Source of the DNA: Patagioenas fasciata
Taxonomy: Eukaryota; Chordata; Aves; Columbiformes; Columbidae
Assembly: GCF_037038585.1 (NCBI RefSeq)
Contig: NC_092560.1
Location: forward strand, 84,172,049 to 84,236,048
Length of the DNA stretch: 64,000 nucleotides
Direction: 5' to 3'
A program made the position numbers and the translations under genes. The notes under the pieces were generated by a model, which saw nothing but the letters and a program-made list of their open reading frames with translations, was not told the origin of the DNA and made no database searches. Positions 1-10,962 of this stretch are shown in pieces (position 1 is the first letter of the stretch; every line of letters starts with the position of its first letter).

Positions 1-2041
1 AAAGATGTCTTTTTGGATAGAGAGTAGGAAATTGCCACCGGAGAGTTGTCATCTGTTGAAATGGAAACAGTGTTGAGCGTGTTTGGGGGTGTCATGGGAT
101 GGCTACTCAGCCAAGATTAGGAAAAGCCCAAAAGGGCTTCAGCCAAGATTAGGAAAAGCCCAAAAGAGCTTTGCGGGACAGGGCTACAAATTGAAAGGAC
201 CTCGGTAAATCACAGAAACGATCTCACAAGCGATGCGGTGCTGTTCTGCAGGGTAAACGCAACGCACGCGAATCAGTGATCCGGTGTGAGATGGGACATA
301 AAGGGAGATGTGAAGGCTTGGGGGTGTCGTAGTGCCCAAATGAAGCTTTGTGCTAGAGGTGACCGTCAACCTGGGTTGCCCGTTGAAGCATCTTTTTGGC
401 TTCTCTGGGCATCCACAAAAGAAATATAAAGCACCCATGGGAAGAGCAGAGCTCGTTTATCCCACCCAGGATCCACCGCTGGCGCAGAGACGCGTGTGTT
501 TCGTTAACAATCTGCATTTTCTAGGTCTGCCAACTGATCCCATCGCACCCCTGCGAGGGATGGAGGTGGGTAAGAACATTTATCCCCATTTTCATGGGGT
601 TAACTGGTTTCCAAAGGCACCGCAGTGGCCGAGAGACGATTTCAGCTCCGGGATGTATTCTGCTTCATAACAAGGTTTTTATTCCCTAGCATTAGCGCAG
701 CATCGTTGACCCGACGCTCGACGACACGCAGGCCTCGCCAAGCTTTTGACAGCTGTGTTCTGAATGGCTCGGCAATTTATCCGCCAACCATGACAGAGCC
801 GTTTTTTGGGGGGGATGGATGACTTTGAAATGTGCTGCTCTGGCGAACCGACGCAACGACTGCTCCATGAAGTCGTTATCCCGCCGCGCTGGGAGATTTC
901 AATTGCCGAAACCGATAATTACTGCCGAGGATGAGCCAGTTGTAATGAAGGAATTTCTCTCTCCCTTCTTGTGCCTTGGAGTTTTGCTTCTCCCTCCGGT
1001 TTTGCTTCCTCGTTCCTTTGAAAAGCACGACCCAGGTTATTAACTTCTTGGTTTCTCTTCCTTCTTTGGCCACCGAAGTGAGTGGTTTTGACATCCTCAA
1101 ACGTGCTGTGTTGTAGTTGGGTTGCTCCGTGGGCGGATTTGCTAAGATGCTAATGGGAGGAAGCAGGTGGAGTGTCTCCCGCTGCTTTTTAATGTATATA
1201 TTTTGCATTTGCCGTAATTGTGGATCTTTTGACTCAGCAACTGAGTCAAAACTAGATTTTAAAATTCTGTTTTGTTTAATCGAAACAAAATACTTGGTCG
1301 TATTACACTTTGTATGCGCCCGAAGTGTTTCTTCTTTGCACGGCTGAGCCTTTTAGAAACCTTATTTGAGATAAAGCTCATCCGTTTCAGAATTCAAGTA
1401 TCATCTTCAGATAAAAAACAAACATGAAATTATTTTTTAAATATATATATATATATTTTTCCCTTGGCTGCAGCTCTCAGTTCAACTTGATTTAGGCTTA
1501 GGCCTGGTTTTAGCCATCCACCAGCTTTGCTGTTGTCCTCTGTGTTCTTGCAGCCAAAATAACCTGCAGCCCCATTAACTTCCTTTCTCTTTATTATTAA
1601 ATCTCAGTGCTTTTAATTAAGAAGTGTGCAGTGCCTGGAAAACCAGCCTCTCAGCTGCCCTCCCCAAAGTGATGTCCTGGTCTTGCCGTCCTTTCCAGAA
1701 GATGCTCAGAACACCAGGAGAAACCCAAGGGGTGGTGAGTCCTGCATGTGCAAGAGAAGTTGCTTTGGGAAACAGATGAAAATTTCTCATTTTGACGAGG
1801 TTTGCAGGATGAGAAGCTTCCACAAAACCATTTCCAAGCGAAGAACCTTTTTAGCTGCTTGAGCTTTGGGAATCGAGGCTTGGGCACCGTGGCGTTGCTG
1901 AAGTGCTCAGATACCCTCAAAGCAAAGGTGACTGTTGAATAGCTCCAGTGCTCTGGAGTATTTTGAGATGAATCACGTCACGCAACTGAAGAAGAGGTCA
2001 GAGGAAATCCACATTTCCAGCTGGGCATTGCCCACAGGTGG
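1..2041. other. Intergenic sequence, no gene recognised
   Basis: Mixed-composition sequence with only short, unconvincing open frames. A 32-bp unit beginning CAGCCAAGATTAGG is tandemly duplicated at 108-139 and 140-171, and a short (TA)n run lies at about 1441-1459. Nothing resembles a known exon, RNA gene or transposon. Confidence 0.6.
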
Positions 2042-2687
2042 CCAACCCCAACGCAACCCAACCCAACCCGATGCAACCCAACCCAACGCAACCCAACGCA
2101 ACCCAACCCAACGCAACCCAACGCAACCCAATGCGACCCAACGCAACCCAATGGGACCCTATGCAGCCCAACGCGACCCTACGCAGCCCAACAGGACCCT
2201 ACGCAGCCCAACGCGACCCAACCCAACGCGACCCAACCCAAGCCAACGCGACCCAAGCCAACGCAACCCAACCCAACCCAACGCAACCCAACCCAACGCA
2301 ACCCAACCCAATGCAACCCAACCTAACGCAATGCGACCCAACGCAACCCAATGCGACCCTACGCAGCCCAACGCGACCCTACGCAGCCCAACACAGCCCA
2401 ACGCGACCCAACCCAACGCGACCCAACCCAACGCAGCCCAACCCAACGCAGCCCAACCCAACGCGACCCAACCCAACGCAGCCCAACCCAACGCAGCCCA
2501 ACCCAACGCAGCCCAACGCAACCCAACGCAACGCAACCCAACTCAACCCAGCGCAACCCAACTCAACACAACTCAACACAACTCAACCCAGCGCAACCCA
2601 GCGCAACCCAACGCAACCCAACGCAACCCAGCGCAACCCAACGCAACCCAACACAGCCCAATGCAACCCAACCCATCCCAACCCAGT
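2042..2687. repeat. Minisatellite of 5/10-bp units, CCCAACGCAA type
   Basis: About 645 bp built from pentamers CCCAA and CGCAA (variants TGCAA, CGCGA, CGCAG, CTCAA), mostly paired into 10-bp units. The pentamer period leaves all forward frames and several reverse frames open, giving false proteins rich in Asn-Pro-Thr-Gln on the plus strand and Trp-Val-Ala-Leu-Gly on the minus strand. Variants cluster: CGCGACCC and CTACGCAGCCC in the middle, CTCAACACAA near the end. This suggests local amplification of variant blocks. No gene is supported here. Confidence 0.95.
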
Positions 2688-5519
2688 GCACGAGTGCGCT
2701 ATCAACTGGATGATCTGGGAGTTATCGCTAACGTATGGACTTGGAAGTATTGACAATAACTCAGTGAAAGCTTGACCAGGCTACTACACATGAAGAACAC
2801 TATTTTTGGAAGAAGATTGAGCACTGATGTCACAGGTAAGGCCCTACCCAGCTCTGCGACGTGCTTTCTCTACGGAAGGATCTCAAAGGCAAGCTATAAT
2901 TGCATAGAAAAGCTTTATTCCTCTGTATAAATTTAATCCCGTTTCCTCTGCTAAAGCTACACCTACACACTAAAGTGCTTCTCATCAGCATGCCAAAGAT
3001 ATATGTAATAATCTTCCCATATAATTTTATTTTCCAGATGTACTTTCAAGAAGTTAATCCTTACGATGCTGCCGAAGTTTCCACACAAAGAAAGCAAGTG
3101 GATGTCTTCTGAAAAATACGGCCTTGGGGACAAAATTCCTGCTGCAGTTCAAGAGGGACGATGTTTCCAGCGCGAGGCCAAATTGCTGAGCGGATGATAA
3201 GGTATGAGAGGAGGATAAAGGCATTTTTGAGCTGTAGAGCACCTGGAGTTTGGTTTTCTTAGGGGAGATGGAGTCAACTCAGCTCTCAGAGTTGCACACA
3301 AGGGATCTTTGTATTATTTTGGTTTCTCCATGATAATATTGGAAAAAAGCAGCAAACACCCAAGTGGGTATTTTATGGGCATCACTCATCTAATAAAACT
3401 ACTCGGTGAGGAATGTAAAACTCGTGGACGTCTGCCACCCGCAGATTAAACCCTCCTGAGTGCATAGGGTGATAAGGAGGAGATAAAATGTTGGGTGAGA
3501 CTTGCATTTTCACTTGGCGTTGCTTGCACAGCTTTCTGTGGCCATGAACCCAGCCAGTGGGTGCAAATGCGTCCAAGCCACGTAATTCAGAGGATTTGTT
3601 CCCCTGAGTCTAAGGGAGGAGGGGAGTTTTTAGAGCTTAGTCTCAGCTTTGAGATTAATGTGGGAGAGCCGGCTCAGCCCCACCACGAACCATCCTGTGC
3701 TCCACCAAACAGCGATCGGTCTTGTAGGTCTGATCTCCCATCAATCTCTACCATATACCATGGGACAGACTCCCTCAAGACTCCAGGAAAGAAATCTGTG
3801 TACCAGGAACTCCTCATGAACCAATAATTGTTCCACATCTGCCTCCATTTCTTATTTTAAGGCTATTTAAGCTTTATTTTTACCGTGGTCTTTCTGGTGG
3901 GATGCCCATCAGTGTCACAGATTACCGTCCGCAGGTAAGAAATGAAAGCAAAATTGAAGATGTGACACTGCATTCAGTCTCTTATGTTTCCAAACTACCT
4001 CTTGATGTTTCATCCTCTGTGAGTTACCTTCACTGTATAGCTATTTTATAGCTATTTTATGTCATGGGCGCTTAAGACGTGTTAATTAAGCTTAGCGGAC
4101 ACCCATGTCACACAATATCACGTTTCTGAATGGGGTTTGGAGTCAGCTCTCCACAGCAAATAGTCATGGATCCTACTCTGAAAATGTAATTCTCAGTGAC
4201 TTCTCTCCACCTAAAATTACCCGTTGTCATAAATATGATCAACGACAAATCCGCTGCCTAAAAATGCTCCTGGAAAGCAAAAAGGGATGGGAAAGGTTCA
4301 GGGCAGGCCAGGAAAATCCTGATGGGCTGGAAAAGTCCTGATGGGCCACCTTGAACTCGTGGCCGTGATGTCCTGGGTGCTATGCCCATGTTCTTTGGGT
4401 CGCCAAGGGATGGGGACAAGACTTTGGTGATGGCTCCTGAAATTTGGGGTCCCATTGAGCTCCTGCTCTTACACCAGACTTGTCCCCATGGTCACGTCGT
4501 CCCTTCTCCCGTCCATTAATTTGGAACACACATATTATTTGAATTCTTCAAGAGAACGTGGGAAGCCTGAACCTTTTTGGCTCAACAGAAATGCAGCTCA
4601 GGTTTTAACGGTGTTCTTTAATAAAGTAAATTCCTTCGGCCGTGCTGGGGGTAAGAGTGGAGCACTAGGGGAAGGGAAAGGGTTAAAATCACTTGGTTGG
4701 TGTGAGCTGAGCTGGGAGGAACAGGTCCCAACAAGCCCTCACCTAAGCAGTTCTTTCTTCAGGCTTCATTTTCCATCTCGGTTTACAATTAAGCACTTAA
4801 TCCTTCGTGCTTTAATATTTCTGCCGCACTCTGCGGCTTCTCTTTGTTCCAAAGCAGCAAAAAACCAAGGGTAAGGCTGAGCTTAGATGTGGACCTTGTG
4901 GGTCACTCTTTTCTTCTGGGACAAGGTCCACTTGTGGTGTCACGAAGGACTTGGGATGGGATTAATGAAGTCCAGGTCCAGGACTTACCTCCTTGACTGA
5001 ATAAATGAATCCAAAAAGTATTCCTTCCATATCGCCCACACGTTCAGATTCATGTCACTGTTTTATGGACAGAAACGCAGAGAATGACACCGCTATTTTA
5101 ATCGCCTGCAAAGTCATTATACAAACCTATCGCCTAAAACGCGAGCGCCGTGGCAAGAACTTGATGCTCCTAAAGCAGCCCTTCGAAAAGCTTTATTGCG
5201 TTTTAATGTATAGCGCGGGCTATAAATTGCGCGAGCTGCCGCGCTCGTACCGCGTCCCTGGTGTTACACGCGTTGGGATGCCCTTGAACCCACGGCAGTG
5301 ACAACGATTCTCTTGTTAATCAAGTAACTGAGAGGTCTCCTTCCAACATTATATTTTCAATACGCTCAATCCATCTAGATGCATTTTAGGTGTCTAAATA
5401 TTTCAAATATATTTTAAAATAAAGTATTCTCACTGCCTGTCTGTGATAACCTTGAAGCGCTCCCCCCATGCTTAGCAGAACAAAGACGTTGTTATGCCTT
5501 AAACATCTGGTTTTTGTTA
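2688..5519. other. Intergenic sequence with a CpG-richer patch near 5.1-5.3 kb
   Basis: No gene recognised. At about 5090-5300 CpG density is clearly higher than in the surrounding AT-rich sequence. The patch contains TATAAA at 5221-5226 followed by a GC-rich stretch, and a 98-codon open frame (5005-5301) crosses it. I recognise no homology in that frame and no splice context, so I do not call it a gene. Confidence 0.5.
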
Positions 5520-6290
5520 CTTTGGGAGGAAAAGATAGATGACACCTCATCTTATCCTTCCCGAAGTTTTATGGCCATGGAGGTGACACCTTGGAAGATA
5601 AGGACAATTAACAGTGTTGCTGTCGAAGGCCTCATGGCCTAATTGGGATGATAGAGATGAACCATCTGTTGGACAACCAACTACCGGAAGAAACCACAAA
5701 CCACCAGCTACCCCTGATGGGCAAGACAACTCAATTCTGGTCAATACAACTCAATTCTGGTCGATACCATGAACTTTCCCCTAGTTTGAAGACCCCAGAG
5801 TCATTTCGAGAAGAGTCTTCCTAATTAGCATGAAGAGCGAGCAGAGGGAGGAGACGAACCGCCTTCTCCTACCTCGAATGTGAATGAACTGGGTTATAAA
5901 ACAACCTCATGTACGATATAGGTTGATGGTGCGTAAATCTTCAATGCGTCCCCACCTCCAGAGGTCGTCGCGGGACCGATGTGGAGTGGTGGTATCTTAC
6001 TCTCCCTCTCTGTCTCTTTCTGATATCTTAGTTTTCCTCTTCTCTCTCTCTCTTCCTTTTTCTTAAACATATAAAGTAGTATCATTGTAAGTTCTGCTGC
6101 TAAAGCCTTGTTAGGTTTTGCATTACAGTTACTAATTGTTACCAACCCACTATTTTTAGAAGGGTTTTTGCTGCCAATTATATTGATAAGTTTCGTGCTA
6201 CTACCACATACTTTTGCCAAGTCACTGATTGCTGTAATTTGCATCCCACCACGTGCTTTTAGTAAATTCATAATCGGACACCGAATTTCC
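5520..6290 (+). mobile_element. Possible solitary ERV LTR (fragment)
   Basis: This stretch has the layout of a retroviral LTR. A GC-mixed U3-like part includes a 20-bp tandem duplication (CAACTCAATTCTGGT, about 5726-5765). A TATA box (TATAAA, 5895-5900) follows, then a pyrimidine-rich TCTCTC tract (about 6000-6065) and an AT-rich R/U5-like part. The wording resembles avian ERV LTRs, but I could not see clean terminal TG...CA repeats, a target-site duplication, or any gag, pol or env coding sequence. Boundaries are approximate. An unrelated low-complexity region remains possible. Confidence 0.35.
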
Positions 6291-7384
6291 ACATCGCAGA
6301 ACGATCGTTTCCAAGAACGCCTCGGCCTGTGCCGTGAACCGCTCGTGCGCGCCGCCAGCGATCTGGTGAGTGAACGGCAAATTCATGCGTATGGTCCGTT
6401 TCTCCTATCGTTACTGGCGCTCCAATACTTTTGTGTGCCCACCGTAACGACGTTTAGGGACACAACAACAAGTTTGCGGTAGAGGCTGTGCAATAAACCC
6501 CATTTTCCCCAAGCGCTTTTATTTTTCTACTTAAACTGTGCTCAGAGCAAAAAGCTTTAGAATTGAAAGTATAAATGTACCTAAGCCTGTTGAAAGATAA
6601 TACAGCAATAACTCCTGACTCTGGTTATTCTGTAGTCAAAGCCTTAAAGACCCGTCTCTCTTTACACTGTGGTGGAAGAAGGTGAAGCGACACTTCTTTG
6701 GGATTTATTTCCTGGGTCTGGAAGTCATCGCGGTCTAATTCCAGCCACTAGAAATAAAATAAAGCTTAAGAGGGAAAACGCCGTTCCCAGGGATGTTGTT
6801 CGATGTATCTGGTGCATCCCCCGGCAAAAATGGTGATGAAACAAGCAGCATCGGGGCCGTGTTGAAATTTAGATCTTTCTCAGGCTTTTCCTTAATAAGA
6901 CCCATATTTATGGTTATGAAAATTGGGTTTTTTTGGTTCTTTTAACCCCTCAAACTCAAGCTTAAAACGCCGCGAGATATCAACTTGCAACAATTGCAGT
7001 TTGCCCCGTGATTGTTGGGCTGTAATTAGAAATAAGTGCCATTCAAAGCATGAAATTGGAAAGAGCACCTGTTTTCATGAGAAGATATTAGCTGTAGAGA
7101 TAAGTTTTAATCAGAGGGAAAAAATCCCCAGGAGGATGGCAAAAGACAATCAGGAGTTGCTATCGAGTGTCCCAGAGCCATCGAAGGTGACCAGGGGATT
7201 ATGAACGCGGTGATGAACATCAGGACCTTCCATTAATGGCCTTTATTCTGCATTTTGAAAGAACTGGGGTGATTCTTGCATCACGTGAGGAAATATCCAA
7301 CTCATTAGCAAACGTGGAGGAGATTAAATACGATTGATTGGAGATGAACGGGTCTAAATGTGCAAAGCCAGGCAGGAGAGCTCG
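6291..7384. other. Intergenic sequence, no gene recognised
   Basis: A short CpG-richer stretch at about 6296-6450 contains a donor-like CTGGTGAGT, but no matching acceptor or recognisable coding sequence is visible. The rest is ordinary AT-rich intergenic DNA. Confidence 0.5.
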
Positions 7385-7924
7385 TTTGGTGACCACCTCA
7401 ATGACGCTTGGAACATCCAGGAGGAGATGGAGAGCGTTGAGAAGGTTGAGGTGAAGGTAGGGTGGGCCGGAGCCTCCAAGCGAGCATTGCTTGGGCTACC
7501 TGACAATTTTGGGGTGGAAAAATGGAAAAGATGCCATCAGATGTGCTAGAGAAAGAACGGTGGGAGAGATGATTTGGTGACCACCTCGGTGACCTTTGGA
7601 ACATCCCAGGAGGAGATGGAGAACATTGAGAAGGTTGAGATGAAGGTAGGGTGGGCAGGAGGCTCTAAGTGATCATTTCTTGGGCTACCTGACAATTTTG
7701 GGGTGGAAAAATGGAAGCGATGCCATCAGATGTGCTAGAGAAAGAACGGTGGGAGAGGTGATTTGGTGACCACCTCGGTGACCTTTGGAACATCCCAGGA
7801 GGAGATGGAGAGCATTGAGAAGGTTGAGATGAAGGTAGGGTGGGCAGGAGGCTCTAAGTGATCATTTCTTGGGCTACCTGACAGTTTTGAGGTGGAAAAA
7901 TGGAAAAGATGCCATCAAATGTGT
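7385..7924. repeat. Tandem repeat, ~188-bp unit, just under 3 copies
   Basis: The marker TTTGGTGACCACCTC recurs at 7385, 7573 and 7762, so the period is 188-189 bp. Each unit also holds the shared stretch TGGAACATCCCAGGAGGAGA and a GATGCCATCAGATGTG end. Copies 2 and 3 are nearly identical and copy 1 is more diverged. The third copy breaks off after GATGCCATCAAATGTG. Open frames across it are short and differ between copies, so it is not a coding repeat. Confidence 0.9.
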
Positions 7925-8611
7925 GCAGCAAATGGCGCTATTTCCAGTAGGATTCCTCCACCAGAATCCATCCACCAGTTTCTGTAGTTCTATATTCTTC
8001 ACATAATATAATTATAACAACAAGTGACTGAAAGGAGGGAGCACAACATGATTTATTGGCTTCTTTGACACCTGGAAGACCACCGGTGAGGGGATTTTAT
8101 TCAAGTTTGTACACTTAAGGTGCAAAAAAATGAGAGCAGAGCTCAGAAGGGATATTTAATTGGTGCTTTTATTTATAAGCACCTACAGGGTCAGGATCTG
8201 AATTTCTACCCTCTCCATGTTTATTGGACTAATGTCAAGACACCAGCCACTTTTTAATTTAAAAGAGCTTGTGCATTTTTTCGCTTTAGCGTTGTTAATT
8301 TGTTAAATGAGTTTGCTGTGATTAACACGCAGGCTCTCTTGACTCTCACATCCAATAAATTCTGTGCAAAAATACATTGACGGCCTCCACCGCCAAATTT
8401 ACCCGGTGATTACAGCGACAAGGGGTGTAAACGTTCACGTTGAGCGTCGTCTCTTTGCTCACTCAGCACAACTGGCCACAATATATTGCTCCAGGTCCTT
8501 CCTCCATTAATATACTGATTTTATTATTTATGTGTGAAGTTAGAAGTGTTTTCCCCCTCGAATCTCCACAAAGGTATCGAAGCAAACAGCTAAAAAATGG
8601 TTTGCTTTGGG
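7925..8611. other. Intergenic AT-rich sequence
   Basis: No gene, RNA or transposon signature recognised between the 188-bp tandem repeat and the CR1 copy that begins at 8612. Confidence 0.6.
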
Positions 8612-9402
8612 AGAATCACAGAATGTTATGGATTGGAAGGGAGCTGGAAAGCTCATCCAGTGCAATCCCCCCATGGAGCAGGAACACCCAGCTGAGGTTC
8701 CACAGGAAGGGGTCCAGGCGGGTTTGAATGTCTGCAGAGAAGGAGACTCCACAACCTCCCTGGGCAGCCTGGGCCAGGCTCTGACACCCTCACCAGGAAC
8801 AAGTTTCTTCTCAAATGTAAGTGGAACCTCCTGTGTTCCAGTTTGAACCCAGTGCCCCTTGTCCTATCATTGGTTGTCACCCAGAAGAGCCTGGCTCCAT
8901 CCTCCTGACACTCCCCATTTCCATATTGATCCCCATGAATGAGGTCACCCCTCAGTCTCCTCTTGTCCAGCTCCAGAGCCCCAGCTCCCTCAGCCTTTCC
9001 TCACCCAGGAGATGCTCCACTCCCTTCAGCATCTTGGTGGCTGCGCTGGACTCTCTCCAGCAGTTCCCTGTCCTTCTGGAGCTGAGGGGCCACAACTGGA
9101 CACAAGATTCCAGGTGTGGTCTCCCCAGGGCAGAGCAGAGGGGCAGGAGAACCTCTCTGACCTACTGACCACCCCCTTCTAACCCACCCCAGGTACCATT
9201 GGCCTTCCTGGCCACAAGGGCCCAGTGCTGGCTCATGCTCACCCTGCTGGCCCCAGGACCCCCAGCTCCCTTTTCACTGCTCTCCAACAGCTCATTCCCC
9301 AACTTACACTGGAACCTGGGGTTGTTCCTGCCCACATTCAAGACTCTACACTTGCCCTTGTTCTATTTCATTCCATTTTTCCCTGCCCAACTCTCCAGCA
9401 AA
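8612..9402 (-). mobile_element. CR1 LINE, 3' fragment, minus strand
   Basis: The reverse complement reads as the 3' end of an avian CR1 element. It ends in the usual CATTCTGTGATTC-type tail (seen here as GAATCACAGAATG at 8612-8624). Upstream are recognisable CR1 phrases such as GGCTGCCCAGGGAGG and GGACAAGGGG (shown reversed). The 5' part of CR1, including the apurinic endonuclease and most of the reverse transcriptase, is missing, which is normal 5' truncation. It is very similar to the plus-strand copy at about 56.3-57.3 kb, so both belong to one young subfamily. Confidence 0.93.
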
Positions 9403-10526
9403 TGCTAAACATCTTTTCGCTTATTGCTGTTTTCAATTCACAACCGGATGTGGTAATAATAAGCAGATAATTGAGGGAAAAAGGCAAATCTTTCCTACCT
9501 AGTGAGGAACTGAAGGCACCGAACGCCCCGTTCCTGTGTCAGGACCAAGACTTGGGATGCTGCAGCTGGGAAGGTCTGGGGCCACCAGTCAAATTTCTCC
9601 CATATAAACAGAAAAGGCTGTAAAAGAGGTGGTGAGAATTGAAGGAGATGTTAAGGGTCATTTGTTAATCCAACGAAGCAGTGAAATAAATTCTAGAGCT
9701 CTGCAAAGCGCTCCAGCAATTGCTTTGCTTTGTGCCGTAGGATTTTCCACTCGCCAATGGATTCAGAGGGGGAAAAATAATTAAAAACATGTTAAAAAGC
9801 AGCAGCCTTTAGCTTATTTTTTACAGCTGTAAGCACAGCAGTGCAAAGGATCAAAAGAAATAATTTATCACCTCCTTGCATGCTTACAAAAATAAATGTA
9901 CTTTCAAGTCGCGGAGACTTTTCCCAGGTTTCCCTGCATCACAACCTATTTATAAAGGCTCAGCGCTGCTTACTTGCTGTGGAGCTTTGAATTCTTGAAC
10001 TCCTATCCACAAATCTCCCAAATCTTATGTAAATAGCGACGGGTGATGGTTCCCGCTGCTGCTGCTGCGGAGTATCAGCTCCCTTTTAGATAGCATGAGA
10101 CACGTATAGAAATGCGATGTATATTACTGCAAGTCATGTCTGGTGCTACTATAAATAGCTTTATGGGATGCTGTCTGCTGGCTGGGATGAGATGGGGACC
10201 TAAAAATACCTGCCCTAGGCTGATTTAACATCCTGGAGAGCTGCTGGTGGGAACTGGGTCTTGGGCAATTGGCCATGGAGGTTCTCCCGCCTGGTGGATC
10301 TCACACGTTTGGTCACGGATTGCTTTAAAAAGCCATTCTGGTGTATTTCTCTTAATTGCAAAGAGGTCAGACAAGGCAAAACTCGTGATATATACCACTT
10401 ATAAATAGCGACGTAGAGAACGAATCTACCTCTCTTGCGATATTGGGTGGGTTGAGCTGCGGCTTTCAGTGCTTAAAAGGGGCCTGTGAGAAAGATGGGG
10501 ACGGAGTTTTTAGCAGAGCTTGTTGT
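9403..10526. other. Intergenic sequence, no gene recognised
   Basis: AT-rich sequence with no exon, RNA gene or transposon signature that I can support. Confidence 0.6.
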
Positions 10527-10775
10527 GGTAGGACAAGGGGTGATGGTTTTAAACTAAAGAGGGGAGATTTAGGTTGGATATAAGGAAGGAATTGTTGGCC
10601 CTGAGGGTGGTGAGGGCCTGGCATGGGTTGGCCAAAGAGGTGGTGGATGAAGCATCTCTGGAGACATCCCAGGCCAGGCTGGACGGGGCTCTGAGCAACC
10701 TAAGCTGGTGAAGATGTCCCTATCATGGCAGGGGTGGCACTGGGTGAGCTTTGAAGGTCCCTTCAACCCAAACTC
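10527..10775 (+). mobile_element. CR1-family LINE 3' fragment, plus strand
   Basis: It begins with GGTAGGACAAGGGGTGATGG and ends with AAGGTCCCTTCAACCCAAAC, the standard 3' sequence of avian CR1. It is diverged and lacks the octamer tail, and it carries no coding capacity. Confidence 0.85.
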
Positions 10776-10799
10776 TTCTCAGGAAGAGAATAGAATTCT

Positions 10800-10962
10800 G
10801 AAGACCTTGGCACTGGGGAGGCCAAACCTCAAATCCCTGTCACCATCCCTGGAGGGGTTGGAAATACACACAGATGAGGTTCTCAGGGACATGGGGTAGT
10901 GCCAGGGGTGGGTTAATGGTTGGACTCAATCTTGAGGGGCTTTTCTAACCCAAACGATTCTT
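10800..10962 (+). mobile_element. CR1-family LINE 3' tail fragment, plus strand
   Basis: CATCCCTGGAGGGGTTGGAA, then GATGAGGTTCTCAGGGACAT and a TTGAGGGGCTTTTCTAACCC end, is the 3' tail of a second CR1 subfamily. The same subfamily is seen at 15.8, 20.2 and 27.8 kb. It lies directly behind the previous fragment, so these are either two nested insertions or one rearranged copy. Confidence 0.8.

Noticed and set aside
1935-2775. Asn-Pro-Thr-Gln-rich 272-codon and 245-codon frames
   Set aside because: A 5-bp repeat without stop triplets opens many frames. No flanking coding sequence, start context or splice signals support a protein.
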